Assembly (NCBI GenBank): GCA_009777535.1
Contig: WRLP01000003.1
Location: 62,001 to 126,000, forward strand
Length of the DNA stretch: 64,000 nt
Reading direction: 5' to 3'
Origin: Treponema sp.
GTDB taxonomy: Bacteria > Spirochaetota > Spirochaetia > Treponematales > Breznakiellaceae
Below are positions 34,476 through 43,870 of this stretch, one piece after another (within the stretch, counting starts at the first letter, position 1; each line of letters begins with the position of its first letter). The notes beneath the pieces are model-generated. The model did not search any database. It was not told the DNA's origin and worked only from the letters and a program-made list of their open reading frames with translations. A program made the position numbers and the translations under genes.

Positions 34476-34537
34476 GACAATAATTTAGCTCCGGTTAAAA
34501 AGGCGCCAGGCATTGCTTCCGTACGTTGCCCGTTGCC

Positions 34538-34567
34538 TTGACACAATGCCCTTATTCAGGATAGATT
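34538..34567 (+). promoter_or_regulatory. Promoter of the hybrid histidine kinase
   Basis: TTGACA (34538), 18 bp, TAGATT (34562), 40 bp before the start codon. Confidence 0.5.
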
Positions 34568-34606
34568 TACGGCTGCAATCTGAAAAAAAAGCGAGGCTGT
34601 TTAATA

Positions 34607-36754
34607 ATGCAAATTCGAATAAGAGCGGCTGTTTCTATAATCCTTACTAATTTGTTTATCATCGCATTCAGTGTTTTGGTCGGTACTGCTTTTGTTAGAA
34701 ATAATGTTAACAGGTCCCAGGAAACTGACCTTATGGTAATAGCCGGCATCGCCGACAGCTATATCAGCAGCGAGATAGAGACACTGAAGGTAAAAGCTGC
34801 AGCGGCCGCCAAATTATTGTCTGTCTATGAAAGCACACAATGGCCGGAAATTTTAACTGGCCTGGAAAGCGGATACGAATTTACCGGAATAGCGGTATGG
34901 GACGAAGAGCGGGGCATTATCGCCGCAGCGGGGGAATTGCCGCCGCCTGAAGCGATTGAAAACAGGCATGTACAGCAGGCATTCCAGGGAAAAAGTTTAA
35001 TTTCATCCACTGTACAGACGCCGGGCGGCACTGTGTTTTATCTGGCTGCTCCTGTGCCGGGGAGCAGCGATAAAATACTGACATTTACGCTGCCCTGCAC
35101 ATATTTTTCCGATTTGCTTTCGGCCTTTGTCATCTGGCGCACAGGCCATATATTTATGGATGATGCACAAGGGGTTCTTGTTGCCAATCCCCGATCTAAA
35201 TGGGTGGAGGATGGGGTCGACTTTTCGGACATGGCCAGTATTGATCCGGAGAACCGTGAAAAAGTAGATAACATCAGGCGGGCGGCGGACGGCAATGCAG
35301 GAATAGTTCGCTATTCCATCGACGGTGTACCAAGGTTATGTGCATACCGGTCTGTAAGCGGCTCGGAAGAAGGGTGGTCTTTGGGTACTGTCGCACCTCT
35401 TCCGGAAAGTCCGTTTGGGAATACCGGCAGGGGGCTTTTCGTTGTCGGGCTTGTCGCTTTTTTTCTGAGCGTTATTGCAGCGGTAATTGCCTCGAAGTTT
35501 GTTAAAAAGCCCTACGAAGAAATTGCGGCGTTAAAAGAACTGGCGGAATCGAATTCCATGTACAAGAGCACTTTTTTGGCCAACATGAGCCATGAGATGC
35601 GGACGCCGCTGAATGTGGTTGTAGGCCTTACGGATCTGCGCATGGAAGACGGAAGGCTGCCGCCCGATGTTCAGGAAGATATAAAAAAGATAAATAGCGC
35701 CGGTGAACTGTTGATGGGCCTTATACATGATGTCCTGGATATTTCCAAAATCGAAGCCGGCAAACTTGAATTAATGCTGGTGAATTATCAGACAGCAAGC
35801 CTGTTCAATGATATTATCACGCTCAATATGCTGCGCATTGAAAGCAAGCCCATAAAATTCAGGATAGAGATCAGCGAAGATTTTCCGGAAGAACTTTATG
35901 GTGATGAACTGCGGGTTAAACAAATATTTAACAATATCCTGAGTAATGCTTTTAAGTACACAAAGGAAGGATCTGTAACTTTTAGCGTGGAATGTATAAA
36001 CAGCGGCGAAAAAGACATGGTGCTTTCCGCCACTGTAAGCGACACAGGCATCGGCATCCGGCAGGAAGATATAGATAAACTTTTTTTCGATTATAACCGT
36101 GTTGATACAAGAACCAACCGAAATGTTGAGGGGACAGGCCTCGGTCTTTCCATCACCAAAAAACTCGTGGAAGTTATGAACGGAGAAATCACTGTTGAAA
36201 GTGTGTACGGCGAGGGTTCTACTTTCCATGTAAAAATTAAACAGGGCATTGTGAGCAGCAAGGGCCTTGGAAGTGATATTGTAGAAAATCTGCGCAACTT
36301 CCGGTATACGGAGCACAAGCAGAATACGTCGCGGACGCTTGTGCGCCCGGATCTAAGTTATGCCAGGGTGCTGGTGGTAGACGATATGCAGACCAATCTG
36401 GATGTAGCCGCCGGCCTTATGCGCAAGTATAAAATGCAGGTGGACTGTGTAACAAGGGGCCAGGCCGCTATCGATTTAATCAAAGCTGAGGAACCCGTTT
36501 ACGACGCTGTGTTTGTAGATCACATGATGCCCGAAATGGACGGAATAGAAACGACGCAGTTGATTCGCGCCATTGATTCTGAATATGCCAGAACTCTGCC
36601 CATCATATCACTGACTGCCAATGCCCTTGCCGGCAACGAGCAGAAGTTTTTGAACAGCGGTTTTAACGCGTTTTTGTCCAAGCCGATTAATATTTTTAAG
36701 CTGGATTCTGTTATCAAAAAGTGGGTCAGGAGAAAAACCGCGGACATAGAATGA
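34607..36754 (+). CDS. Membrane-bound hybrid sensor histidine kinase
   Basis: 715 aa. Membrane segments at ~8-30 and ~276-297 enclose a ~240-residue extracytoplasmic sensor of Cache type. Phospho-acceptor His329 in FLANMSHEMRTPLN, then an ATPase domain with N box (NNILSNAFKYTKEG), G1 DTGIGI and G2 GTGLGLSI. C-terminal receiver domain (from ~585) with phospho-acceptor Asp638 in VFVDHMMPEMDG and Lys in FLSKPI. No output domain and no adjacent response regulator, so it probably signals through a phosphorelay elsewhere. GAGG lies 10 nt before the ATG. Convergent with pyrH. Confidence 0.9.
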   Translation: MQIRIRAAVSIILTNLFIIAFSVLVGTAFVRNNVNRSQETDLMVIAGIADSYISSEIETLKVKAAAAAKLLSVYESTQWPEILTGLESGYEFTGIAVWDEERGIIAAAGELPPPEAIENRHVQQAFQGKSLISSTVQTPGGTVFYLAAPVPGSSDKILTFTLPCTYFSDLLSAFVIWRTGHIFMDDAQGVLVANPRSKWVEDGVDFSDMASIDPENREKVDNIRRAADGNAGIVRYSIDGVPRLCAYRSVSGSEEGWSLGTVAPLPESPFGNTGRGLFVVGLVAFFLSVIAAVIASKFVKKPYEEIAALKELAESNSMYKSTFLANMSHEMRTPLNVVVGLTDLRMEDGRLPPDVQEDIKKINSAGELLMGLIHDVLDISKIEAGKLELMLVNYQTASLFNDIITLNMLRIESKPIKFRIEISEDFPEELYGDELRVKQIFNNILSNAFKYTKEGSVTFSVECINSGEKDMVLSATVSDTGIGIRQEDIDKLFFDYNRVDTRTNRNVEGTGLGLSITKKLVEVMNGEITVESVYGEGSTFHVKIKQGIVSSKGLGSDIVENLRNFRYTEHKQNTSRTLVRPDLSYARVLVVDDMQTNLDVAAGLMRKYKMQVDCVTRGQAAIDLIKAEEPVYDAVFVDHMMPEMDGIETTQLIRAIDSEYARTLPIISLTANALAGNEQKFLNSGFNAFLSKPINIFKLDSVIKKWVRRKTADIE

Positions 36755-36760
36755 AGGGTT

Positions 36761-37447
36761 CTATCCGATTGTTGTTCCGGTAAAATTTTCGCCGTTAAGA
36801 ATTTTACGGATATTTTCCAGGTTCCTGCCCGCAGCGCATATCACCTTAAGGCCGATTTTTGCCGCGTGGCGGCTTGCCACCGGATCGAATGGGACATTTT
36901 TCCCGGGCACCCATTCATCGCCGACAAGGGCGCGGAAATCTTCCCAGGATATCCGGTCGATTGGCCTGGCATCAGCATTTGTTTTTGGATCCGCTGTGTA
37001 TACCTTTTCGATATTGGAAAGGTTTATTACTGCTTCCGCATGAAACCGCTCCGCCAGCAGTACCGCATCATAATCTGAAGAAAAGCCCGGTTTCCAGCCG
37101 GCTGCGACCAGGACACGGCCGGTGAGCGGATCGACCTGTGTAGGGTTTGTAACAACTTCCTGACTGCAATAATCACTGAACACTGCTTTTACAAGCTGGG
37201 CGTTAAGCCTCGTAGCCATAATTCCGATCCAGTCGGCCTCGTCATCTTTTGCAACGCCGCCCTTAATTCCCCTGTATGCTTTCTGCCAGCCGCGCGCCGG
37301 CCCGCCGCCGCCGACCACTAAAATGAAACGCCGGTTTGGATCAGCTTCAATAAATGAGCTTATCAGGCTGACAAAACCATTCAGGAAAGCCTCGTCGACT
37401 CCTTCGGGAGCGACAATAGAGCCTCCAAGTGATATTACCGTTACCAT
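36761..37447 (-). CDS. pyrH: UMP kinase, archaeal/spirochaete type
   Basis: 228 aa amino-acid-kinase fold, converting UMP to UDP with ATP. Phosphate loops VISLGGSIVAP and VVGGGGPARGWQ, the substrate segment DEADWIGIMATRLNAQLV, and AVINLSNIEKVYTADPKTN are diagnostic. Shorter than proteobacterial PyrH and closer to the archaeal form also present in spirochaetes. Last gene of the sigma-factor operon, 5 bp after the transglutaminase-like lipoprotein. Confidence 0.88.
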   Translation of the reverse strand: MVTVISLGGSIVAPEGVDEAFLNGFVSLISSFIEADPNRRFILVVGGGGPARGWQKAYRGIKGGVAKDDEADWIGIMATRLNAQLVKAVFSDYCSQEVVTNPTQVDPLTGRVLVAAGWKPGFSSDYDAVLLAERFHAEAVINLSNIEKVYTADPKTNADARPIDRISWEDFRALVGDEWVPGKNVPFDPVASRHAAKIGLKVICAAGRNLENIRKILNGENFTGTTIG

Positions 37448-37452
37448 ACTGC

Positions 37453-39084
37453 CTATTGTATATACATGCCGGTGATTATTATATCCCCCCAGAGGCTGGA
37501 ATAGGATTCGATGCCCCCGGCAGCCTCTTCCCAGATATTCTGCAGGGAATATGAACGGCTGTGAGATACGAGCCTGCCCCTGGTCTCCATTTGTGAAAGG
37601 CTCAGTTCTCCGCGTGAAAAAATTATTCTCATATTGTCCAGTCCGCCAAAATAAAAACTGGCGCTGTTCTGCCTTGAAATAAAGTCGGCGCCAACGGCTC
37701 CGGCGCCCATTGCCGGATCAACCGGCAGCCAGCCAAAACCATTGATCCATATTTCCGCCCAGTAATGGCGCATTGTATGCTGATCTCTGCTGATCAAAAC
37801 ACCGGCAGTCGGGATACTCGGCAATCCGGCCGCCCGCGACATTGCACAGAACAGCAGGGCGGCAGTATAGGTGTCCGTCTGCTTATTTTCCATTATGTCC
37901 GTGGCGGATACCGGCCAATTTGCCTGCGCCTGTGGCAGGGATTCTGTTATTGTCATTTCTCTGATAAACCACTCGTATATCAGCCTTGCCCTGGTGTACG
38001 GATTCCGTTCCCTTCCAAGAATTGCGTCAACCTGGCTTTTTATCCGTGGATTGTCCGATGGAATCAGCGGACTGCTCTGCGTGTATGCGTCTAACGGCGA
38101 TCTTTCGTCCAGCCTGATTAATTGTGGGTTGACGGCGGCTTCCTGGCTGTATACATCAACCTGATATGAAAGATTAATCTGCGAACTGGCGCCGGTATTA
38201 AGATTGTCAAGTTTATAAAGACTGGTTCCACGGTAATTCTCGATGAATGGTATGCCGCTGGTGGAAATCAGGTTTACATTTCGTTGTGAAGGAGAGGTTA
38301 CAGGCTGAGGTACCCATAGGTACAGGGTATTCGGTCTTGTCGCTTCCAGAATTTTTATATCCACCGAGTAACTGATCGTGTAACTTCGCTTATCACGGAA
38401 CGCCCTGGACCCCGGCCTGCCGCTTATGTCAAAGACGACTGGTTTTGATTTTCCACGCGAAGTCCTTATTTCAAAGTTGCCGCTTACCGCGCCGTCGGGC
38501 AGGCGAATGCGTATCTCTCTGTCGCTCCAGTATTCATAGCCGAACTCTGTTTCTGATACTTCGATGAACTGCACAGTATCCGGCGCAAAAGGATTGTACA
38601 GCGACGGTTCGAATTCCCATGTAAAAAAAACCCCGCCATTTTCCCGCGAACTGCCAAAATTATTCCCGGTGATGGTTATCAGGGTTCCTGCCGCGCCCGT
38701 TCTGGGATTTACTGAAATGATCCCCGGTTCAAATCCCAAATCCCCTCCTTCGACAGGCCGGGGTACTGCGGCTGAATTTGAAAAAAGAACACCGTTGCTT
38801 TTTTTCCCTTTTACATGTACATAAACAAGCCCCGACTCCCCGGATTCCGGAACCCTTACCATTATGTGATCATCCTGCCAGGCATGGTACGATGATCTGG
38901 TTGGGGAAGTTCCGGCAATTGTTATATACGCTTCTTCCTGTTCCGTTCCGAAATTAACTCCCCTAAGGGTAATTATCTCTCCCATTCTTCCGATTTTAGG
39001 GTCAATAGATTCTATCACCGGAGATTTGGCTTTACATGAGAATAGCAATGCCGCCAGGCCGGCAATTATATATATTTTATTCAT
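37453..39084 (-). CDS. Lipoprotein with two IPT/TIG domains and a transglutaminase-like domain
   Basis: 543 aa. Lipobox ALLFSCKA (Cys17). Residues ~22-105 and ~118-220 are IPT/TIG Ig-like domains (VIESIDPKIGRMGEIITLRG, IISVNPRTGAAGTLITITGN). Residues ~350-470 match the transglutaminase-like core: His440 in MRHYWAEIW and Asp456 in WLPVDPAMG. At the place of the catalytic Cys (12 residues before the conserved Arg of SRAAGLPS) stands Thr405, so thiol chemistry seems lost; Cys413 is off register. ATG overlaps the previous gene by 8 bp. Envelope protein controlled by the ECF sigma factor upstream. Confidence 0.82.
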   Translation of the reverse strand: MNKIYIIAGLAALLFSCKAKSPVIESIDPKIGRMGEIITLRGVNFGTEQEEAYITIAGTSPTRSSYHAWQDDHIMVRVPESGESGLVYVHVKGKKSNGVLFSNSAAVPRPVEGGDLGFEPGIISVNPRTGAAGTLITITGNNFGSSRENGGVFFTWEFEPSLYNPFAPDTVQFIEVSETEFGYEYWSDREIRIRLPDGAVSGNFEIRTSRGKSKPVVFDISGRPGSRAFRDKRSYTISYSVDIKILEATRPNTLYLWVPQPVTSPSQRNVNLISTSGIPFIENYRGTSLYKLDNLNTGASSQINLSYQVDVYSQEAAVNPQLIRLDERSPLDAYTQSSPLIPSDNPRIKSQVDAILGRERNPYTRARLIYEWFIREMTITESLPQAQANWPVSATDIMENKQTDTYTAALLFCAMSRAAGLPSIPTAGVLISRDQHTMRHYWAEIWINGFGWLPVDPAMGAGAVGADFISRQNSASFYFGGLDNMRIIFSRGELSLSQMETRGRLVSHSRSYSLQNIWEEAAGGIESYSSLWGDIIITGMYIQ

Positions 39085-39580
39085 TTTGTTCAGCGGCGGC
39101 CTCGGCAGACTCTGATTCCCCGTATGGTTTAATTATCAGCATTATTTCTATAAAGGCCTTGTCTAAATCGCGTACCGGGCCAAGAGGAAAGAAATAGATC
39201 GGTTCGTTAAAATCCAGGGGAATGGTTTGTATGGAAGTATGATAGCGAATGCCTTCGTCCGGAACATCTATCCAAATCTGCCCCTGGGCTACGAGTATGT
39301 TTCCTCCCCTCATGCGGATAAACGGAGTGAATTGAACCGCAACAACCAAATTAGAACCGACCAGCTTTAAGCCAACCGGATTGCCGGGAATTGTAAAGCG
39401 CCGGTGGCTCTCGTTCCAGATTACCACCTGCTCCTGTTCAAGTACACGCGCGCTGATGTCAAGGCTAAGAGCCCTGCCCCTGAATCTTTGCTGCCACGGC
39501 GGCGGGCTGGGATCATCGGCATAAATGTTTGCAACGGTAAAAATAAGAACGATATTAAACAGGCACAGTTTACGGTACAT
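39077..39580 (-). CDS. Exported protein of unknown function in sigma-factor operon
   Basis: 167 aa with a signal peptide (LCLFNIVLIFTVANIYADD). The mature protein is beta-rich (FTIPGNPVGLKLVGSNLVVAV) and ends in an acidic tail. No family recognised. Starts 1 bp after the anti-sigma gene and overlaps the next gene, so it belongs to the operon and is presumably an envelope protein under the same control. Confidence 0.7.
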   Translation of the reverse strand: MYRKLCLFNIVLIFTVANIYADDPSPPPWQQRFRGRALSLDISARVLEQEQVVIWNESHRRFTIPGNPVGLKLVGSNLVVAVQFTPFIRMRGGNILVAQGQIWIDVPDEGIRYHTSIQTIPLDFNEPIYFFPLGPVRDLDKAFIEIMLIIKPYGESESAEAAAEQNE

Positions 39581-39581
39581 T

Positions 39582-40166
39582 CTAGGGCCTGCTCCTTGAA
39601 TAATCCGCCGCTCTTACAATGGCCGGTTCGCCTGAACTTATAAAGTTCCTGCTTTCCGGCAGGCGGAGAATAAGAATATCCCCGCTGTCGAACCCCCCAA
39701 GGTATTGTAACACGCCACTCATGTCGGAAGCAGGTACAGCTCCCGGCAGGGCTTCATCCAGCGTTAGAACCATGTTCGGGGTTACTGCCATATCGGGCGG
39801 CTCATCACTTCGCCTGCCCTGTACCAGGAAAACTGACAGGAAGAGGAGCAGCACCGCAGCGGCCGCCGCAGGCAATGGAATTGATATTCTACGCTGCCAG
39901 ATACTTGGGGAGCGGTCTGACCCGCTGTTTTGGTAAAGCGGCCGCATTTGCCTGGATTCCAGGCGCCGCCATACCCGCTCTTTTGCCGCTTCTACGAATG
40001 CGTTCTCCCCTAGAGCGGCATTGTCGCCGGCAAAAAGCGCCTTATACCTTTCAAGGCGCTGTGCGCATTTGGTACATTCCGATAAATGGCTTTCCATTTT
40101 TTCTTTCCAGGGCGAGGGAAGTTCCCCGTCCAGATAAACCGAAAGAAGCTGTTGATCAGGACACAT
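39582..40166 (-). CDS. Anti-sigma factor with zf-HC2 domain
   Basis: 194 aa. N-terminal zinc-finger anti-sigma domain with HLSECTKC (His-x3-Cys-x2-Cys) and the preceding SVYLDGELPSPWKEKMESH; one membrane segment at ~100-122 (PLPAAAAAVLLLFLSVFLV); the rest is periplasmic. Starts 11 bp inside the end of the sigma-factor gene, the classical coupling of an ECF sigma factor with its membrane-bound antagonist. Confidence 0.88.
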   Translation of the reverse strand: MCPDQQLLSVYLDGELPSPWKEKMESHLSECTKCAQRLERYKALFAGDNAALGENAFVEAAKERVWRRLESRQMRPLYQNSGSDRSPSIWQRRISIPLPAAAAAVLLLFLSVFLVQGRRSDEPPDMAVTPNMVLTLDEALPGAVPASDMSGVLQYLGGFDSGDILILRLPESRNFISSGEPAIVRAADYSRSRP

Positions 40167-40710
40167 TCAAACCACCTTGTAATAGTGCGGCAAGCCTTTC
40201 CCTTGCCCTGAATACCCGGACTTTAACATTTCCTTCACTAATGCCAAGTACTCTTCCTATTTCCTTATAGTTCATTTCAGCATACTCTTTGAAAATCAAC
40301 GCCATTTTTAAATTTTCCGGCAATTTATTCAGGGCTTCTTTTACTTCCGCCATTACTTCCTTTTTAACAAGATGCAGCTCTCCGGTTTCCACCTGCCTGA
40401 CATCTTCCCTGAATGCCTTTTGATATGCCTTCCTTTCACGCTCCTTGCGTTTTGCGTAGTTCAGAGCGGCATTTTTTACGACCCGAATCAGCCAGTATTT
40501 CGCTTCCTCCTGATTTGGAAAAACCATGTTTTTTTCGTACATCCGAAAAAAACTTTCCTGGCATAAATCCTCCGCCGCTTCTTCGCTGCCCGCAATCCGG
40601 TAAGCCACTCTGAACAGAATCGGAAAAGCCGAATCATAAACGCGCCGGAATTCGTCCCAAGCCATACCGCTGCCCGCAGCATAAGCTTTAATATCGGCGT
40701 TTTTAGTCAT
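40156..40710 (-). CDS. ECF-type RNA polymerase sigma factor
   Basis: 184 aa from ATG 40710; a TTG 75 bp further upstream has no ribosome site. Region 2 (FPILFRVAYRIAGSEEAAEDLCQESFFRMY ... YWLIRVVKNAALNYAKR) and region 4 (LNKLPENLKMALIFKEYAEMNYKEIGRVLGISEGNVKVRVFRARERL) are complete. It heads a five-gene unit (sigma, anti-sigma, exported protein, transglutaminase-like lipoprotein, pyrH). Presumably senses envelope conditions through the anti-sigma factor. cysS ends 99 bp upstream on the same strand. Confidence 0.92.
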   Translation of the reverse strand: MTKNADIKAYAAGSGMAWDEFRRVYDSAFPILFRVAYRIAGSEEAAEDLCQESFFRMYEKNMVFPNQEEAKYWLIRVVKNAALNYAKRKERERKAYQKAFREDVRQVETGELHLVKKEVMAEVKEALNKLPENLKMALIFKEYAEMNYKEIGRVLGISEGNVKVRVFRARERLAALLQGGLNVS

Positions 40711-40809
40711 TCTGCTATTTTCCAATTTTTCTTCTATACCAGAAAACAAGCCTTTTCTCCAATTGTTACATTGGTCTGTATGCAAAATCGGTTGCTTTGC
40801 GGACAGACT

Positions 40810-42234
40810 CTATGGGGCAATCCGGCGCCAAACCGTTCCGCCCGGCCCGTCTTCCAGCATTATACCCTTTTCTTTAAGATTCTGTCGAATATTGTCCGCC
40901 AGGGCAAAATCTTTCGCCTTTTTTGCCTCCGCCCGCTTGGCGATAAGCCCCTCTATTTCCTGTGCATTAGCTTCATCTTCAGCGGTTTCTTCCATATTAC
41001 TACAGGCGGATTCCAGGCCAAGTCCCAGAACCCTGTCCATGTCAAAAACCGCTGCCAGAGTATCTGGCTGCCCTTTTTTTACCAGCCCCCACAGTTCCGC
41101 CAATGCCCGCGGGGTAGAAAGATCGTCTTCCATGGCTTTATTGAAGGCTTGCAGATATTTTCCGGCTTCTGTGCCAGGTGCGGCGCTGATATGGTTTGCA
41201 GTCTTTGCCGCCAAAGCGCGAACCTTTTCAACAAGCGATCTTCGTGCGTTTTTTGCCCCCTGCATACCTTCCCGGGAAAATTGCAACTGGCTGCGGTAGT
41301 GGCCACCCAGCAGGAAATACCTGTAATCCAGCGGATCGTATCCCTCATCAATTATATTTTGCAGAGTTAGGAAACCACCGGCGGATTTTGACATTTTATT
41401 CTTGTCCAATACAAGGAATTCATTGTGCAGCCAAAAATTGACCCAGGGCCTTTTTCCTGTAGCAGCCTCGCTCTGGGCAATCTCGTTTGTGTGATGAACC
41501 GGAATGTGATCGATGCCTCCGGCGTGAATGTCAATATTCTCCCCCAGATATTTCATGCTCATTGCCGAACACTCAATATGCCAGCCGGGATAACCGCGTC
41601 CCCAGGGGCTGTCCCAGACAAGGGCTTGGTTTTCAAATTTGCTCTTTGTAAACCAAAGAACAAAGTCGTTGGGATTGCGTTTATTTTCGTCGGCGCCTAT
41701 ACGGACTCCGGCCTGCTGATCTTCCATTTTGAGCATGGCAAGTTCGCCGTAGGAAGGAAAACGTGAAATGTCAAAGTAAAGATTTCCCCCTGAAAAATAG
41801 GTAAAGTCGTTTTTTTCGATTTTTTCAATCAGGGCAATCATTTCGGCTATGTGCTCTGTGGCTTTGCAGATTATATCCGGCCGGATAATATTCAGCCTGT
41901 CCGTATCGTGAAAAAAAGCCTTTGTGTAAAAGGCCGCAATTTCAAGAACACTCTTGCCCCTCTCCTCGGCGCTCTTTACCATTTTGTCTTCGCCATCGTC
42001 ATTGTCGCCGGTAAGATGACCGACATCGGTAACATTCATTACATGGTTTACTTCGTATCCGGCGCGGCGCAGGGAGCGGACAAGAATGTCGTGAAATACA
42101 TAGGCGCGTAAATTCCCGATATGGGCAAAGTTATATACGGTCGGGCCGCAGCCGTAAAAGCCGACCCTTCCTTCCTGCAAAGGTTGAAATGTCATGCGCC
42201 GCCGGCCAAGGGTGTTAAATAGGGTAAAAGCCAT
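40810..42234 (-). CDS. cysS: Cysteinyl-tRNA synthetase
   Basis: 474 aa. Charges tRNA-Cys. HIGH-like motif in GCGPTVYNFAHIGNLRAY, zinc ligands in WHIECSAMSMKYLG with HAGGIDHIPVHH, KMSKS in LDKNKMSKSAGGF. Start ATG 42234. No neighbour on the same strand is functionally related; the serpin gene lies 151 bp upstream. Confidence 0.95.
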   Translation of the reverse strand: MAFTLFNTLGRRRMTFQPLQEGRVGFYGCGPTVYNFAHIGNLRAYVFHDILVRSLRRAGYEVNHVMNVTDVGHLTGDNDDGEDKMVKSAEERGKSVLEIAAFYTKAFFHDTDRLNIIRPDIICKATEHIAEMIALIEKIEKNDFTYFSGGNLYFDISRFPSYGELAMLKMEDQQAGVRIGADENKRNPNDFVLWFTKSKFENQALVWDSPWGRGYPGWHIECSAMSMKYLGENIDIHAGGIDHIPVHHTNEIAQSEAATGKRPWVNFWLHNEFLVLDKNKMSKSAGGFLTLQNIIDEGYDPLDYRYFLLGGHYRSQLQFSREGMQGAKNARRSLVEKVRALAAKTANHISAAPGTEAGKYLQAFNKAMEDDLSTPRALAELWGLVKKGQPDTLAAVFDMDRVLGLGLESACSNMEETAEDEANAQEIEGLIAKRAEAKKAKDFALADNIRQNLKEKGIMLEDGPGGTVWRRIAP

Positions 42235-42385
42235 GTTTTTAGGATAGGGGAAAACGGGGAAAAAATCTACGGCACAAACCTAAACCGAAAAAGGCACGTT
42301 GCTGTGAAACTCTGGGAACAATGTTGTGTTAGGCACTGAATTTGCACCGGTTTTTTTGCTTTTGTCAGATATTCAGATATATTGT

Positions 42386-43666
42386 TTACTCTACTGACAA
42401 AAGTGTTCCCATGAATATCGGCAAATTAGTGTCGTTGTCAATTATAGCGTAAACAAACGGCCGGTCAAGTATGACATACTTGGGAGGGGGCGGGACGCTT
42501 GTTATTCCGCCTACCTCAATTACTGTAGCCGCGCCTGCTTTTGTACCACGCTCATCAACCGCAATATTGGCCTTATGCATTACTTTGTTAATCCACAAAT
42601 CGCCATATATCCAATTGCCCATGCGCGATAAGTCTGCTGTTTTTTTACAGAAGGCATCCTCTATACCCATAGCTATAAGCGCGTCATTCATTGTAACCTC
42701 ATATTCATAATCGAATTTCGGCAGTGCTGCCACTACACGGGCAGAATAGGCATTTCCCATAAGATTTAAAAATTTTTCGCCCGATAGCATATCAACGTAG
42801 TCAAATATATCAATATCTACTTCCGGTAAAATGGCAGCAAAGCTATAACGCCCACTGTAGTACGGCTTGATGAAGCCTGTTTCGTTGTCGCCCTGAAAAA
42901 ATAAATTTTCTGACGAATACATAAATTCAGCGGGTTGAGTCTGGCTATTATGGTTGGTAAACTCCTCGCTGCGAATACTATTTTCATTATAAATTTGTGC
43001 CCATTCAGCATCAAATAAAATTGTATTTATAAGATACAAAACTGCCTCTTCTGGAATAGAATCCAACATCTGTTCAATAAGTCCGTCAGTTGCTTCGCTT
43101 ATCCAGGCGTTTATGTCATTAACCGTTTCTTCGTCAAATGGTGCGGCAAAAGCATCAGCGCCGAAGTAGTCCGCGTTTGTTTGAAGAAAATCAATGTTGG
43201 GTGTAAAACCTAAATTCTTAAACCAAATTGAATTTGAAATACTTAGGAATTCCTTTGGCTGGCTGGATAAACTGTTTGCAAAAGAATACAAATATGTATT
43301 TAATTTAGAGATAGACATACCGCCGCCAATAACCTGTTCCATTTGCGTAAGCGTGTTTCCGTCTGCACCATTTGCCGCCATTGCAAGCGCAAGTAAAACA
43401 GATGTGGGTGAAATAATCGAATTTTTTTCATCTGAAAGCACAGCCCTGAATAAGTCGAGCGAAAAATCCGCTGCCGCGATTCTGAACTGGTCATCCAACT
43501 CGGCTGATTCTGCCGATTGGGCGATAATGTCCTGCATTAAATCCGCATATTGAATTCCTGGATTGGGCTCTGTTACATCCTGTGTTTGAATTTCTGAATC
43601 GCACCCCAACAGCACAAAGCCAAAGATACTCATCGTAAAGACAAGAGCAAAAGCAAATTTGTTCAT
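42386..43666 (-). CDS. Lipoprotein serpin (serine protease inhibitor)
   Basis: 426 aa, ATG behind AGGAGG. Lipobox FVLLGCDS (Cys near 22) anchors it in the envelope. The rest is a full serpin domain: SPTSVLLALAMAANGADGNTL, ISNSIWFKNLGFTPN, LINTILFDAEWAQIY, and DRPFVYAIIDNDTNLPIFMG at the end. The reactive loop hinge ERGTKAGAAT keeps small residues at P15-P9, as in inhibitory serpins. Counting 17 from the hinge Glu puts P1-P1' near Ile-Thr within EVGGITS, which would suit an elastase- or subtilisin-like target. Probably protects the cell from host or microbial proteases. Confidence 0.9.
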   Translation of the reverse strand: MNKFAFALVFTMSIFGFVLLGCDSEIQTQDVTEPNPGIQYADLMQDIIAQSAESAELDDQFRIAAADFSLDLFRAVLSDEKNSIISPTSVLLALAMAANGADGNTLTQMEQVIGGGMSISKLNTYLYSFANSLSSQPKEFLSISNSIWFKNLGFTPNIDFLQTNADYFGADAFAAPFDEETVNDINAWISEATDGLIEQMLDSIPEEAVLYLINTILFDAEWAQIYNENSIRSEEFTNHNSQTQPAEFMYSSENLFFQGDNETGFIKPYYSGRYSFAAILPEVDIDIFDYVDMLSGEKFLNLMGNAYSARVVAALPKFDYEYEVTMNDALIAMGIEDAFCKKTADLSRMGNWIYGDLWINKVMHKANIAVDERGTKAGAATVIEVGGITSVPPPPKYVILDRPFVYAIIDNDTNLPIFMGTLLSVE

Positions 43667-43704
43667 GGAAGCCTCCTGAAAATGTTTTACACTATGTCAT
43701 TAAC

Positions 43705-43733
43705 ATAATATCATATTCACATTAGTTTGTCAA
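43705..43733 (-). promoter_or_regulatory. Promoter of the serpin gene
   Basis: Minus strand TTGACA (43733-43728), 17 bp, TATTAT (43710-43705). Confidence 0.7.
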
Positions 43734-43870
43734 TTTTTAGAAGTTATATTATTTTTTTTTATTCGTGGCGAGGGTTGTTGATTATTGGTATTTGTGAAGA
43801 GACGGGGTCTGCACAACCCAGCCGTAGATCCTCCTGGTTTTCCCTTTGTCAGAGTTACTGTAGTTTTGCA

